From positions 124,001-188,000 of the forward strand of contig NZ_AUBI01000001.1 of NCBI RefSeq assembly GCF_000429165.1: a stretch of 64,000 nt of DNA, given 5' to 3'. The position numbers and the translations under genes are program-made. The notes beneath the pieces were generated by a model. The model was not told the DNA's origin. It saw nothing but the letters and a program-made list of their open reading frames with translations, and made no database searches. Below, piece after piece: positions 25,967-35,482 of this stretch. The DNA comes from Acetobacter nitrogenifigens DSM 23921 = NBRC 105050. Its GTDB lineage: Bacteria > Pseudomonadota > Alphaproteobacteria > Acetobacterales > Acetobacteraceae. Each line of letters begins with the position of its first letter. Positions within the stretch are counted from its first letter, which is position 1.

Positions 25967-27150
25967 CTCGTAATCTCCATCGCATGAGGCACGAACGACG
26001 CTGCCAGGCGCCGTCCATGGTTACGAAGCGGCATTTCGACAAATCTATAATTTAGTTCAGCCAACCCAAATGTCAGCGCTACGCCGGACAACACTATCCC
26101 GACGGCGGCTACCCGGCCTGGCGTTTCACGCCCGGCAAATCTAAACCATGTTTCGTGCACAAAAAAATAGGACGGCACATGAACGAGATATAGGGAATAA
26201 GACCTTGCTGCGACGTAGAGAAGCCACGGGCGGGAGCTGTCATATGGCCACAAATAATCCCTGTTGTAAGACGCAGCCCATACCAGCACAGCGCAAAGCA
26301 CTGAAATCGGACCCATCCGAAAGCTGACGATATGCAAGGCGCTTGTTCCCAACGCTATGAGCATGAGGACACATCCAAAGAGCAAAATGGGACCGAATAT
26401 ACGCCGGGAAGCCAGCCCAGTCGGTTCGCACATCCGCCATGTGTCGTGCATCGACCATTGCGCTAGCAGGACACCGGCGGCAATGGCCCCCACTCGCAGC
26501 ATCATATCGAGCGGCATGCTCATGGCACGGAACGACGACACGACCAGAATAGCCATCGGGAGCCAGGTGAAACGACGAAAAATTACGATCAACAGGGGAA
26601 GCGTCAGGTAGAACTGCTCCTCAAGCGACAGACTCCATTGAACGAACGCAGCGCCTACACCGTGCTGACCATAAATCCAGGCCATGCGAAAATTGGCCAA
26701 ATCGAGAACGCCAGCGACCAAGCCTTCAAAATTAGCGCTCACCGATCCAAAAGCACCGCTTCGATTGTAAACAATCGAAAGAAGAAGCGCCGCGAAAAGC
26801 CATAACCAGGCGGAAGGCAACAGGCGCCAGACGCGACGTATCCAAAACCGAATCGCTACATCTGCAAAAATCCGTGCATCACGAATGCTGACCAATCGCG
26901 GCAATAAAGGCCTGGCGATGACATACCCTGAAATGGCGAAAAATATGTCGACGCCAGTCCAAAACCCGCCGTTTAATAACCAGCCGCGTGCTATTCGCGC
27001 ATCCCAAAACAACAGATTTATTTGCGAATGCTCGATCAACACCATAGTAACCGCCAAGGCGCGTAATACGTCGAGGTCCCTAACCCTGCTACCCAGGTCA
27101 GGCTGCGTTGCGTCCGGCTTGACCACAATCCGACGGGAGACAACGCTCAT
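25963..27150 (-). CDS. Acyltransferase family 3 (OafA/YrhL-type) membrane protein
   Basis: A 395-residue integral membrane protein with about ten hydrophobic segments. The family N-terminus VRDLDVLRALAVTMVLIEHS contains the conserved Arg and His of acyltransferase 3 proteins, which move acetyl or other acyl groups onto surface sugars. QWSLSLEEQFYLTLPLLIV is another family landmark. Its start overlaps the upstream glycosyltransferase stop by four bases, and its own stop overlaps the methyltransferase start by four, so it belongs to the glycan operon. O-acetylation of the glycan built by the two glycosyltransferases is the likely role. Confidence 0.9.
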   Translation of the reverse strand: MSVVSRRIVVKPDATQPDLGSRVRDLDVLRALAVTMVLIEHSQINLLFWDARIARGWLLNGGFWTGVDIFFAISGYVIARPLLPRLVSIRDARIFADVAIRFWIRRVWRLLPSAWLWLFAALLLSIVYNRSGAFGSVSANFEGLVAGVLDLANFRMAWIYGQHGVGAAFVQWSLSLEEQFYLTLPLLIVIFRRFTWLPMAILVVSSFRAMSMPLDMMLRVGAIAAGVLLAQWSMHDTWRMCEPTGLASRRIFGPILLFGCVLMLIALGTSALHIVSFRMGPISVLCAVLVWAASYNRDYLWPYDSSRPWLLYVAARSYSLYLVHVPSYFFVHETWFRFAGRETPGRVAAVGIVLSGVALTFGLAELNYRFVEMPLRNHGRRLAASFVPHAMEITR

Positions 27151-28445
27151 GACGCAAGCGAGGCCTCCAATCGCGCTGGAGTTGTCTCAAAAAGAAATGC
27201 TTTGAATTTCTGTAGCACCACCGCGCGTGAACAGTGTTCACCTAGCTTGCGGTAAGCGCTTTCCGACATGCGCGCATATCGCTCAGGATCATTTTTGGCG
27301 ACATCATAGCTTTCGCAATAAGCCTTCATAAGCGATTCATAATTCAGGCGGTACCGTCTGGTGCGAAAAACCCCGCGAGGATCGTGCGGCCAGCGGGCGC
27401 ACTCGAAATTTGACGCCACGATGAAGGCGTTATCCGCGTCAACGTAATCTTCCATAGCGGTGTGATCCGGCGCTACCGCCGGTTTGCCCATGCTCATATA
27501 TTCCATCAAAGGGAGGCACTGCCCTTCGCCTGTCGAGGTATTCACCGTGAAATCAGTAATTTCAGCCAACTTGAGGTAATCGTCGTCCGACAGGAAGCCG
27601 TCAATTAGAACCACTCGGCACCTGAAAGGGGAAAGCTTCGCCAATTCCTCGAGCATCGCGCCAATTGCATCCCCGCAATCGCGGTGAGTCAGCTTCAATA
27701 CTAAAACCGCGTCATCGACCTCACGAAACGCCCAACAAAAAGCGCCAATCATGTCAAACCAGTTCTTCCGACCATCGGTCGGACAAAGCACCGACGTATA
27801 GATAACGCCATCCAGCGCCAGTTCACGGTCGGTGTTCCGGTCGCCTGCATCCGCAGGTAACGACGCACGCCCCTGCTCTCTCCGGCGCACCGAACTGTAT
27901 ATTGCAAGATCAATCTTTCGGCTGTCGAATATCCTGCCGCGAACCGTTAATGTCGATCCGCTCCCGTATCTCCGGCCAGTAAAATACGGGGCGAAACTGT
28001 CCCAAACGGGTGACGGCAACGCGATAACCGGATAATCATCGCCCATGGCGGCCCGAACCGTCCGAACCGTGTGATTGGAGTGCGTGATCGCGCGTCCCGC
28101 GAGCGACAACACATATCGCCAATCCTGTTTGGGATCATTGTCCCATATTTCGTTCGGAATCGTGTCGAATTCCCAAGCGAAAATGGGAATAAAGGGGCAC
28201 AGCAAAGGAACGAAGGTCTTGTGGGGCGGGGCGAAACTGAGCAGAACGCATTCCTCCCCCCTGGAGTGAATATTCTTCCAAACCAAATCAGCCTCACTGT
28301 CTGGATTGGTCATCGGAAAAACAATTGACCCCTCCTCCAGCAAGGAACGAAATTCTTTCTGGACAAAGTAATAGCTATACTCTGGAAGCCCTAGATTACT
28401 CGCGATCGAGCTGCGATCCGTATCCGAATATGACAAATAAATCAT
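27147..28445 (-). CDS. GT4-type glycosyltransferase (second of a tandem pair)
   Basis: A 432-residue GT-B protein. The N-terminus (MIYLSYSDTDRSSI) and later LPEYSYYFVQKEFRSLL match the first gene of the operon. The C-terminal domain has CPTDGRKNWFDMIGAFCWAF, the STGEGQCLPLMEYMSMGKP donor site and WPHDPRGVFRTRRYRLN. All of these blocks recur in the neighbouring protein, so the two are tandem paralogues. The linker between the domains is about 70 residues. The start overlaps the preceding stop as ATGA. The sugar is unknown. Confidence 0.88.
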   Translation of the reverse strand: MIYLSYSDTDRSSIASNLGLPEYSYYFVQKEFRSLLEEGSIVFPMTNPDSEADLVWKNIHSRGEECVLLSFAPPHKTFVPLLCPFIPIFAWEFDTIPNEIWDNDPKQDWRYVLSLAGRAITHSNHTVRTVRAAMGDDYPVIALPSPVWDSFAPYFTGRRYGSGSTLTVRGRIFDSRKIDLAIYSSVRRREQGRASLPADAGDRNTDRELALDGVIYTSVLCPTDGRKNWFDMIGAFCWAFREVDDAVLVLKLTHRDCGDAIGAMLEELAKLSPFRCRVVLIDGFLSDDDYLKLAEITDFTVNTSTGEGQCLPLMEYMSMGKPAVAPDHTAMEDYVDADNAFIVASNFECARWPHDPRGVFRTRRYRLNYESLMKAYCESYDVAKNDPERYARMSESAYRKLGEHCSRAVVLQKFKAFLFETTPARLEASLAS

Positions 28446-30256
28446 GCGGCGATCTTTCTACGCTCTGAGAAAACGACCTTCAGAACATCCCTGATTTTCC
28501 TCGAAACTACATCGTCAGATGAGAACTGACGCATCTCCTGGCGCGCTGCTCGCGACATATGCCTGTATATTTCTGGTTCCGTCGTGATCGTCCGGAAACT
28601 GTCGTTGAAAGCATCGACCAGTGATCCCCAGTCCAGACGGTGTCGCATGGTTTGATACAGGTCTCGCGGATCATGCGGCCACACGTTCTGCTCAAGGCTG
28701 GACTTCAGTATAAATGCATTATTTGAAGATATATAATCAGCCATTGCGGTATGCTGCGGCGCGATAACGGGAACGCCCAAACTCATTGCCTCAACCAGCG
28801 GCAAGCACAGACCTTCACCAGACGACGTATTTACGTAAAAAGTCGCATGGCGATACAGGGTATGAATCATTTCGTCTGGCAAAAAGCCGCACAGGACGAC
28901 GACCTGACACTTCATCGGAGAAAATTCTCTCAAAAACAATTTGATTTCCGATTCTGGAGCCAACTCCCGCGGGCATGACATTTTCAAAACCAACGTTGCA
29001 TTCGGTTCGTCACGAAACGTCCAACAGAAACCGGTCAACAAATCTTGCCAGTTTTTACGCCCATCACGCGGATTCAAAATAGACAGGTACACGACGCCGT
29101 GCAGCGCGAATGTGGTTGTTGGAGACATCGAATGAGACTGATCCACCTGCGAAAGTGAATGGAGATCGTCGGCATTCTTATCTGATTGGTCGGTTGTAAT
29201 CTCTGACGGGGCCACTTTATCGCCCTGCGTTTCGATCTTTCCTGTTTTCGTCCCTTCGCCGGCTGCTGGCAAATCTTGCATCGTGCGCAAGTGGCCCCCG
29301 TGACCCAAATTTCCAGCAAGGGCGACATGATCCACATCAGAATGGACAGGAACTATCGATCTGGAGGCTTTGTAGAGCGCTTGACCGGACTCTGATAGCA
29401 ATCGTGCAAGCGGCTTCGGGGTCAGAGGGCGTATCCAACGCCGATACACGTCAAGAAACGTGCGAAAACAACGCACTGAGATCCCGTACGCCGCGCCCCT
29501 CATGCTGAGGGGCAACGACAATTCGCCGCTCGACGCTACACGCGGGCCCTTTTCTGATTTTGTATCGACAACGGCTACAGCGCCCTCGCCTGCAGATGTT
29601 TGCGCGGCATCAGAATCTGCCGCTGCCTCGTCTTTCTTCCCGGCGGCCTCGACCAAGAAACGGGAAGAGTCGCACGCTTCTTCATTTAACAGTTCTGTGT
29701 TCGTTGCTGCACTATCGGCCTCATGAGGCAGCCCGTATGTAAATACCTGATTTTTGGGCGCAATAATTTCTGGCTGAAGCGCCATTTCAGCCGCCATCTG
29801 GACGCCATCGAATGTTGGAGCCGGAACTGCAAATGCAGGGTAGTCGGCGCCCATTAGTTCGCGGATCAAATCAGCGGTATGACTCGACAACGCAATAACG
29901 GCGTCAACATGGCGAAATACATAGCTCCAGTCAGTTCGGGGATCATCGTCCCATTGCTGACACGGCAAGGTCGAAAATTCCCAAGCCATGACCACCACCG
30001 TAGGGCAACCTGAAATTAATGGCACACGATGCGGAGGACTAAAGCAAAAAAACACGCAAGCTTCTCCGCGCGCAGCACACGCCCGGTAGATCTCAGGGAC
30101 ATCTTCTTCTGGCCGCTCTATCGCAACCAAATCCCCGAAATGCTCAAGGACTCGATAAAACTCTCGAGAGGCATAAAAATAACTGTATTCAGCGCTGCCT
30201 ATTTTCGGACCGATATTTGCGTCGCTGAAACCCGAGTAGACCAGTATTTTTGTCAT
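28442..30256 (-). CDS. GT4-type glycosyltransferase with a long low-complexity inter-domain insert
   Basis: A 604-residue GT-B protein, first gene of the glycan operon. The N-domain begins MTKILVYSGFSDANIGPK and contains SAEYSYFYASREFYRVL. The C-domain has NPRDGRKNWQDLLTGFCWTF, the donor motif SSGEGLCLPLVEAMSLGVP (from about residue 479) and NVWPHDPRDLYQTMRHRLD. Compared with its tandem paralogue it carries about 165 extra residues between the domains (about 176-381), rich in Ala, Ser, Asp, Lys and Gln, with a short hydrophobic/aromatic island near the middle (FRTFLDVYRRWIRP). The start was set at the ATG 30256 by matching the paralogue. Donor and acceptor are unknown. Confidence 0.87.
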   Translation of the reverse strand: MTKILVYSGFSDANIGPKIGSAEYSYFYASREFYRVLEHFGDLVAIERPEEDVPEIYRACAARGEACVFFCFSPPHRVPLISGCPTVVVMAWEFSTLPCQQWDDDPRTDWSYVFRHVDAVIALSSHTADLIRELMGADYPAFAVPAPTFDGVQMAAEMALQPEIIAPKNQVFTYGLPHEADSAATNTELLNEEACDSSRFLVEAAGKKDEAAADSDAAQTSAGEGAVAVVDTKSEKGPRVASSGELSLPLSMRGAAYGISVRCFRTFLDVYRRWIRPLTPKPLARLLSESGQALYKASRSIVPVHSDVDHVALAGNLGHGGHLRTMQDLPAAGEGTKTGKIETQGDKVAPSEITTDQSDKNADDLHSLSQVDQSHSMSPTTTFALHGVVYLSILNPRDGRKNWQDLLTGFCWTFRDEPNATLVLKMSCPRELAPESEIKLFLREFSPMKCQVVVLCGFLPDEMIHTLYRHATFYVNTSSGEGLCLPLVEAMSLGVPVIAPQHTAMADYISSNNAFILKSSLEQNVWPHDPRDLYQTMRHRLDWGSLVDAFNDSFRTITTEPEIYRHMSRAARQEMRQFSSDDVVSRKIRDVLKVVFSERRKIAA

Positions 30257-30735
30257 GTGCTGAGTCACCCTCCGGAGAGCGATCTTCGTATTTTCCGCCA
30301 AACTAACGTTCAACAGACATCGTGATCAACGGAAATTTTCCACTCCCGTAGAACCCATCGGAAAGCGAAGCGCCGCCGTGGTTGAAACGCAGTATCCGAG
30401 AGATCGTTTGGTATTATTTTTCGATCTGAAAATAGACGTCCACCGGTATGGTGAAAGGGTTGCCCACCCGCTTATTATTTACCTTGAACACGTGCGTATT
30501 TTGCTACGCAAATCAGATTTTCCTGATGCAAAAGCAACGACTAAAGACGCGCGCCAGCGTTTCGCAACAATAAGACGGTATCCATTGGTCGAGGTCCGCG
30601 GCTTTTACATCTGCCGCCGATACTATTTCCTGAAGAGTCGGCCAGGTTGGTGTTGCGTAAACTCCGACGGAGCGGACTACCGCTTCTCCTTGACAAACCG
30701 CCAACCTAATCAGGACTCTATATGAGCCCTTGTGT
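30257..30735. other. Intergenic region upstream of the glycan operon
   Basis: About 480 bases between the glycan operon (reading left) and the end of gntP. It must hold the operon promoter. Open frames on both strands here show no recognisable protein and no good ribosome binding site. GGAGGG lies about eleven bases before the ATG at 30256. I see no clear promoter consensus. Confidence 0.35.
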
Positions 30736-32079
30736 TCAATGAATAAATATCGACGCCAGCAGAACCAGCACCAGTCCTGACACGGAGATCAAAGTCTCCA
30801 GAACAGACCACGTCTTGATGGTCTGTGGCACCGTGAGGCCAAGATATTCCTTGATCTGCCAGAAACCTGCGTCGTTCATGGGGCCAAAAGCCACAGATCC
30901 TGCGCCGGTCACCAGCACCATCAAAGACGGGGAAACCCCTGTTGCATGCGCAAGGATGGGACCAACCACTCCGGACGAAGTCGCCATCGCAACTGTCGCG
31001 GAGCCGCAGGCGACCCGAACGATTGCGGCAAGGGCCCACGCCAGGACCAGCAACGGCATGTGAGCGCCAAGAGCCGCGTCCGTGATCGCCTTCGATACGC
31101 CGCTATCGACCAGAACGCGCCCAAACCCACCGCCTGCGCCAATCAGCAGCATAATCAGTGCAGTAGGAGCAAGAGACTCATTGGTGAACCGCAGGACCGT
31201 TTCTCTCGAGAAACCCCGAGCCCGGCCGAGAACCCAGAATGACAGCACCGTAGCAACGAGAAGAGCAATGTCGGTATTTCCGAGGAATTTCAGGACCGTA
31301 TTGAACGTCCCTCCCGGCACCGACAAAGCATCGGCCGCCGAACCGATCAGCATGAGCACGACCGGGCACAATATCGTGAAGACGGTAATAAAAAACCCGG
31401 GAAGGTTGGTGGGCGGTTCCGCGCTCACGAACTGCGCGACCAGCGGGTTTTCTTCGGTCAACTGCACGCGCGACGCAGCAAAACGCCCGAACAGCGGCCC
31501 GGCGATGATCGCGATGGGCGTGCCTATGATCACCCCCAGCACGATCGTCTGTCCGATGCTGGCGTGATAGGCACCCATAGCCAGCAGCGCCGCCGGATGT
31601 GGCGGGATCAGCGCATGTGTCACCGACAACGCTGCGCCCATCGGCAACGCCACCCGCAGCAGGGGCGTTTTAGTTCGCTCGGAAAGCACGAACACCAACG
31701 GGATGAGCAGGACGAAACCGACCTCAAAAAAAACAGGCAAACCGATCAACAGGCCGATGACCATCATCGCCCAGTCCACCCGCTCGCGGCCCGCCATTTC
31801 GGAAATCGTCAAGGCTATCCGGTCGGCGCCGCCCGATTCCGCCAACATTTTGCCGAGCATCGTGCCAAGCGCGATTACGGTGCCGACATGGCCGAGCACG
31901 TGCCCCGCCCCGGCCTCGAACGATCCCACGGCCTTGTCCGGCGGCATTCCGGCGATGATGGCAAGCGCTACAGACGCGCCGAACAGGGCGATGAACGGGT
32001 TCAGACGCAGCCGCGCGATCAGGACGATGACTGTCAGGATCGCAAGCGTCGCTAGCGAAATGGCGAAAATGGCGCTCAT
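30736..32079 (-). CDS. Gluconate:H+ symporter, GntP family
   Basis: A 447-residue inner-membrane permease with about twelve hydrophobic helices. Diagnostic stretches are LRLNPFIALFGASVALAI, IGLPVFFEVGFVLLIPL, ALIPPHPAAL, CGSATVAMATSSG and FGPMNDAGFWQIKEYLG, all typical of the GntT/GntU/GntP family that imports gluconate and related sugar acids. AAAAGGA lies a few bases before the ATG. It is on the same strand as gno but separated from it by the glycan operon; the two probably share the same metabolic theme. The substrate is assigned from the family and could be another aldonate. Confidence 0.92.
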   Translation of the reverse strand: MSAIFAISLATLAILTVIVLIARLRLNPFIALFGASVALAIIAGMPPDKAVGSFEAGAGHVLGHVGTVIALGTMLGKMLAESGGADRIALTISEMAGRERVDWAMMVIGLLIGLPVFFEVGFVLLIPLVFVLSERTKTPLLRVALPMGAALSVTHALIPPHPAALLAMGAYHASIGQTIVLGVIIGTPIAIIAGPLFGRFAASRVQLTEENPLVAQFVSAEPPTNLPGFFITVFTILCPVVLMLIGSAADALSVPGGTFNTVLKFLGNTDIALLVATVLSFWVLGRARGFSRETVLRFTNESLAPTALIMLLIGAGGGFGRVLVDSGVSKAITDAALGAHMPLLVLAWALAAIVRVACGSATVAMATSSGVVGPILAHATGVSPSLMVLVTGAGSVAFGPMNDAGFWQIKEYLGLTVPQTIKTWSVLETLISVSGLVLVLLASIFIH

Positions 32080-32183
32080 CCAGGGAAATCCTTTTTGTTG
32101 TTAAGCCCTGGCTCGACCGACGAGCGGTCGCAATTATCCGTGGCGACGCAATCGTCAGATCGCAGCCGCCAACACAGTTTCCG

Positions 32184-34007
32184 TTATTCGACGGTCACGG
32201 ATTTGGCCAGATTCCGGGGCTGGTCGACGTCAGTCCCCTTCAGCAACGCCGTCTCATAAGCCAAAATCTGAACGGCTATAGTTTGAATGATCGGCGTGAC
32301 AAAAGGATGGACATGCGGCAGCGCAATGGTCCGCTCCGCAATTGCGTTCAACCTATGCGCGCTCCGTTCATCGGTGAAGGCGAGCAAACGTCCGCCACGA
32401 GCCTTCGCTTCCTGAAGATTGGACAGCGTCTTCTCGAACAATGCGCCGGACGGAATCGTCGCCACGATCGGCACGGTCTTGTCGATCAGGGAGATCGGCC
32501 CGTGCTTCATCTCGCCAGCCGCATAAGCCTCTGCGTGAATGTAAGAAATTTCCTTTAACTTCAGCGCGCCTTCCATGGCGACCGGATAGGCGCTCCCGCG
32601 CCCGAGATACAGCACGTCCCTCGCCTCAGCCACGACCGAGGCCATGGCCCGGATATCGTCGCCAAATGAGAAAATCTCGGCAGCGCGGCTCGGAAGGTCC
32701 AGCAGCGCCGAGACCAGCTCCTCTTCCTGAGCATCGCCGAGGACTCCGCCGGCGCGCGCCACCCCGATGGTCAGGCAGGCGAGCACGGTCAACTGCGCCG
32801 TAAACGCCTTGGTGGACGCCACTGATATTTCCGGCCCCGCCACCGTGCCCAGCACGGCGTCGCTCTCGCGCGCCATGGTGCTGTGCTCGGCGTTCAGGAT
32901 GGAGAGCACCGGTAGGCCCGCATTTCGCAGCGAGCGCAGGGCCGCAAGCGTGTCCGCCGTCTCTCCCGATTGGGAAATCAGCAGACCGAGGGAGCCAGCC
33001 TCCAGCGGCGGATCGCGATAGCGAAGCTCGCTCGCCACGTCGATATCGACCGGCAGCCGCGCGATCTCCTCCAGCCAGTAACGTCCGACCATTCCAGCAT
33101 AAAAGGCCGAGCCACAGGCGGTGATCACGCAACGGCGAATGGCGCCAATATCGCAGGGCATGTCCGGCAGCACGACTTTACGCGTCGCAGGGTCAATCAT
33201 GCGCTGAAGAGTCTGCCCGATCACCAGCGGATGCTCGTGCAGTTCCTTTTCCATATAGTGCCGGTAGCCGTCCTTGCCGATCACTCCGGCGACGAGCGCC
33301 GTCGTCTGCACCGCGCGCTCGACGGGATCGCCCTTATCGTCGAAGAACTCGGCTCCGGAGCGCGTGACCACCACGCGATCCCCGTCCTCAAGGTAGGCAA
33401 TCCGCCGCGTCAACGGCGCAAGAGCCAGACTGTCGGAGCCGAGAAACATTTCACCGTCGCCATATCCGACGGCCAGAGGCGCCCCGTGACGAGCGCCGAT
33501 CAGCAGTCCCTCCTGATCAGCGAAAATCATCGCAAGGGCGTATGCGCCCTCTAACCGGCTGATCGCAGCGAAAGCGGCCTCGCGCGGCGATTGATCTTCC
33601 GAAAGGTAATGATCGACGAGGCGCGCGATGGTTTCGCTGTCGGTCTCGGTCTCGAACCTGTGGCCGAGTTGCTCCAGTTCACGGCGTAGCGTCTCGAAGT
33701 TCTCGATGATGCCGTTATGAACGATGGCGACGCGGGCGGTGCCATGTGGGTGTGCGTTGTTTTCCGTCGGCGCGCCATGCGTCGCCCAGCGCGTATGGCC
33801 GATGGCCGTCGTGCCGAACAGCGGGCGCTCCCGAAGCGTCTCGCCGAGATTGCCCAGCTTGCCTGCGGCGCGTCGACGCTCGATCCTGCCTTCGTCCAGC
33901 GTTGCGATGCCAGCCGAATCATACCCGCGATATTCTAGCCGTCGCAGCCCCTCGAACACGATTGGGGCCGCCTGATTATGTCCTACGACGCCACATATGC
34001 CGCACAT
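32184..34007 (-). CDS. glmS: Glutamine-fructose-6-phosphate aminotransferase
   Basis: Makes glucosamine-6-phosphate from fructose-6-P and glutamine, the entry to UDP-GlcNAc. The 607-residue enzyme begins MCGICGVVGH with the nucleophilic Cys2 and carries the glutaminase motifs HTRWATHG and HNGIIEN. Two SIS domains follow (SQSGETADT, KLKEISYIHAEAYAAGEMKHG), and the chain ends with the usual AKSVTVE. The ATG overlaps the last base of the glmU stop (TGATG), so the two are translationally coupled. The glmU-glmS order is common in Proteobacteria. No glmS-like ribozyme is expected or seen. Confidence 0.97.
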   Translation of the reverse strand: MCGICGVVGHNQAAPIVFEGLRRLEYRGYDSAGIATLDEGRIERRRAAGKLGNLGETLRERPLFGTTAIGHTRWATHGAPTENNAHPHGTARVAIVHNGIIENFETLRRELEQLGHRFETETDSETIARLVDHYLSEDQSPREAAFAAISRLEGAYALAMIFADQEGLLIGARHGAPLAVGYGDGEMFLGSDSLALAPLTRRIAYLEDGDRVVVTRSGAEFFDDKGDPVERAVQTTALVAGVIGKDGYRHYMEKELHEHPLVIGQTLQRMIDPATRKVVLPDMPCDIGAIRRCVITACGSAFYAGMVGRYWLEEIARLPVDIDVASELRYRDPPLEAGSLGLLISQSGETADTLAALRSLRNAGLPVLSILNAEHSTMARESDAVLGTVAGPEISVASTKAFTAQLTVLACLTIGVARAGGVLGDAQEEELVSALLDLPSRAAEIFSFGDDIRAMASVVAEARDVLYLGRGSAYPVAMEGALKLKEISYIHAEAYAAGEMKHGPISLIDKTVPIVATIPSGALFEKTLSNLQEAKARGGRLLAFTDERSAHRLNAIAERTIALPHVHPFVTPIIQTIAVQILAYETALLKGTDVDQPRNLAKSVTVE

Positions 34008-35356
34008 CAGCCCTGCCCCTTCTTCGCCGCAAGCTTGTTGCGAAACCGGGTCGCCCAACCCGGTTTCGTTGTCTGTGCCGAACGGGCGATCGCCATCGCG
34101 CCGCCTTCGACGTCCTGCGTAATCACGCTGCCTGCGGCGATCATCGCATCATCGCCAATGCTTACCGGCGCCACGAGTATGGAGTCGGAACCGACGAACA
34201 CGTTCGCGCCGATGGTGGTGCGGTGCTTGAAGACGCCGTCATAGTTGCAGGTGATCGTCCCTGCCCCGACATTCGTCCGCGCGCCGACGCTGGAATCACC
34301 CAGATAGGTCAGATGATTGGCTTTCGCTCCATCGCCGAGCGTCGTCGCCTTCAACTCGACGAAATTGCCGACATGCGCCCCACGTCCAAGCGTCGTGCCC
34401 GGACGCAGGCGCGCATACGGTCCCACCAGAGATCCGGCTCCGACTTCGCAGCCCTCCAGATGGCTGAACGCACGAATTTCCGCGCCGCCGCGCACCGTAA
34501 CGCCCGGCCCGAAAACAACGTTCGGCTGCACCGTCACGTCAGGCTCGATTACCGTATCGAACGAGAAGAAAACCGTCTCGGGCGCGAGCAGCGTGACCCC
34601 GCCTTCCATCGCCAAACGACGCAGGCGCGACTGCACCGCCGCCTCGGCCTCGGCCAGTTCGACGCGGGAATTGACGCCCCGAAGTTCCGCCTCCGGAGCC
34701 TCCACCACGCGGACGGCGCCGCCATCGGCACGAGCGATGGACACGACGTCCGTCAGGTAAAACTCACGCTTGGCGTTGTCGTCGCGAACGGCGTGAAGCC
34801 ACGCGCGAAACGGCCCTGCGGCTGCGCACAGCACGCCCGCGTTACAGAGATCGATCGCACGTTCGTCTGCGCTTGCATCTGACCATTCGACGATGCGTTC
34901 AACCAGTCCGTCATCCCCGACGACGACGCGACCATAACGGGCCGGATCTTTCGGCCTCATGGCGAGCAACGCGAGGTCGGCGCCGCCGTTTCGCCGCGTC
35001 TCGACCAGTCTGCGCAAGGTCTCCGGTGTGATCAGCGGATTGTCCGCATAAAGCACTGCAACGTCGCCCTCGCCGAACAGCGCCTCCGCCTGCAACGCGG
35101 CGTGCGCCGTTCCCAGACGATCGTGCTGCACAACCGTCGCATGCGGGGCCGCGAGGCGCTCGACGTCCTCCATGCCCGGACCGACCACGACGACGATGCG
35201 GTCGAAGACCTCCGCCGCGCTTGCGATCAGATGGGCGAGCATCGGCCTGCCCGCGAGGGGCTGCATGGCCTTCGGCATAGCCGATTTCATACGCGTGCCA
35301 AGGCCCGCGGCGAGGAGTACGGCGGTGGACGCCGCAGGAGAAGAAGAGGCGCTCAT
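34007..35356 (-). CDS. glmU: Bifunctional GlcN-1-P acetyltransferase / GlcNAc-1-P uridyltransferase
   Basis: Finishes UDP-GlcNAc synthesis. The 449-residue chain has the N-terminal pyrophosphorylase motif LLAAGLGTRMKSAMPKAM and QHDRLGTAHA. After a helical linker the left-handed beta-helix shows hexapeptide-type repeats, with KANHLTYLGDSSVGA and NVGAGTITCNYDG carrying the acetyltransferase residues. The start at 35356 was chosen because GAGGAC precedes it by four bases; the frame is open slightly further upstream. It is co-transcribed with glmS and divergent from gph. Confidence 0.97.
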   Translation of the reverse strand: MSASSSPAASTAVLLAAGLGTRMKSAMPKAMQPLAGRPMLAHLIASAAEVFDRIVVVVGPGMEDVERLAAPHATVVQHDRLGTAHAALQAEALFGEGDVAVLYADNPLITPETLRRLVETRRNGGADLALLAMRPKDPARYGRVVVGDDGLVERIVEWSDASADERAIDLCNAGVLCAAAGPFRAWLHAVRDDNAKREFYLTDVVSIARADGGAVRVVEAPEAELRGVNSRVELAEAEAAVQSRLRRLAMEGGVTLLAPETVFFSFDTVIEPDVTVQPNVVFGPGVTVRGGAEIRAFSHLEGCEVGAGSLVGPYARLRPGTTLGRGAHVGNFVELKATTLGDGAKANHLTYLGDSSVGARTNVGAGTITCNYDGVFKHRTTIGANVFVGSDSILVAPVSIGDDAMIAAGSVITQDVEGGAMAIARSAQTTKPGWATRFRNKLAAKKGQG

Positions 35357-35482
35357 GATAGTCCTCGCGGTAAGGCAGCGCCCGGACAGTGTCAAACGCA
35401 GCAGCTGTTTTCCGTAGTCACTTCACGTTACGCTGCTTTTCGACGCAGGGACGGTTGCCTGCGACTGTATGGAGAACTGGTC

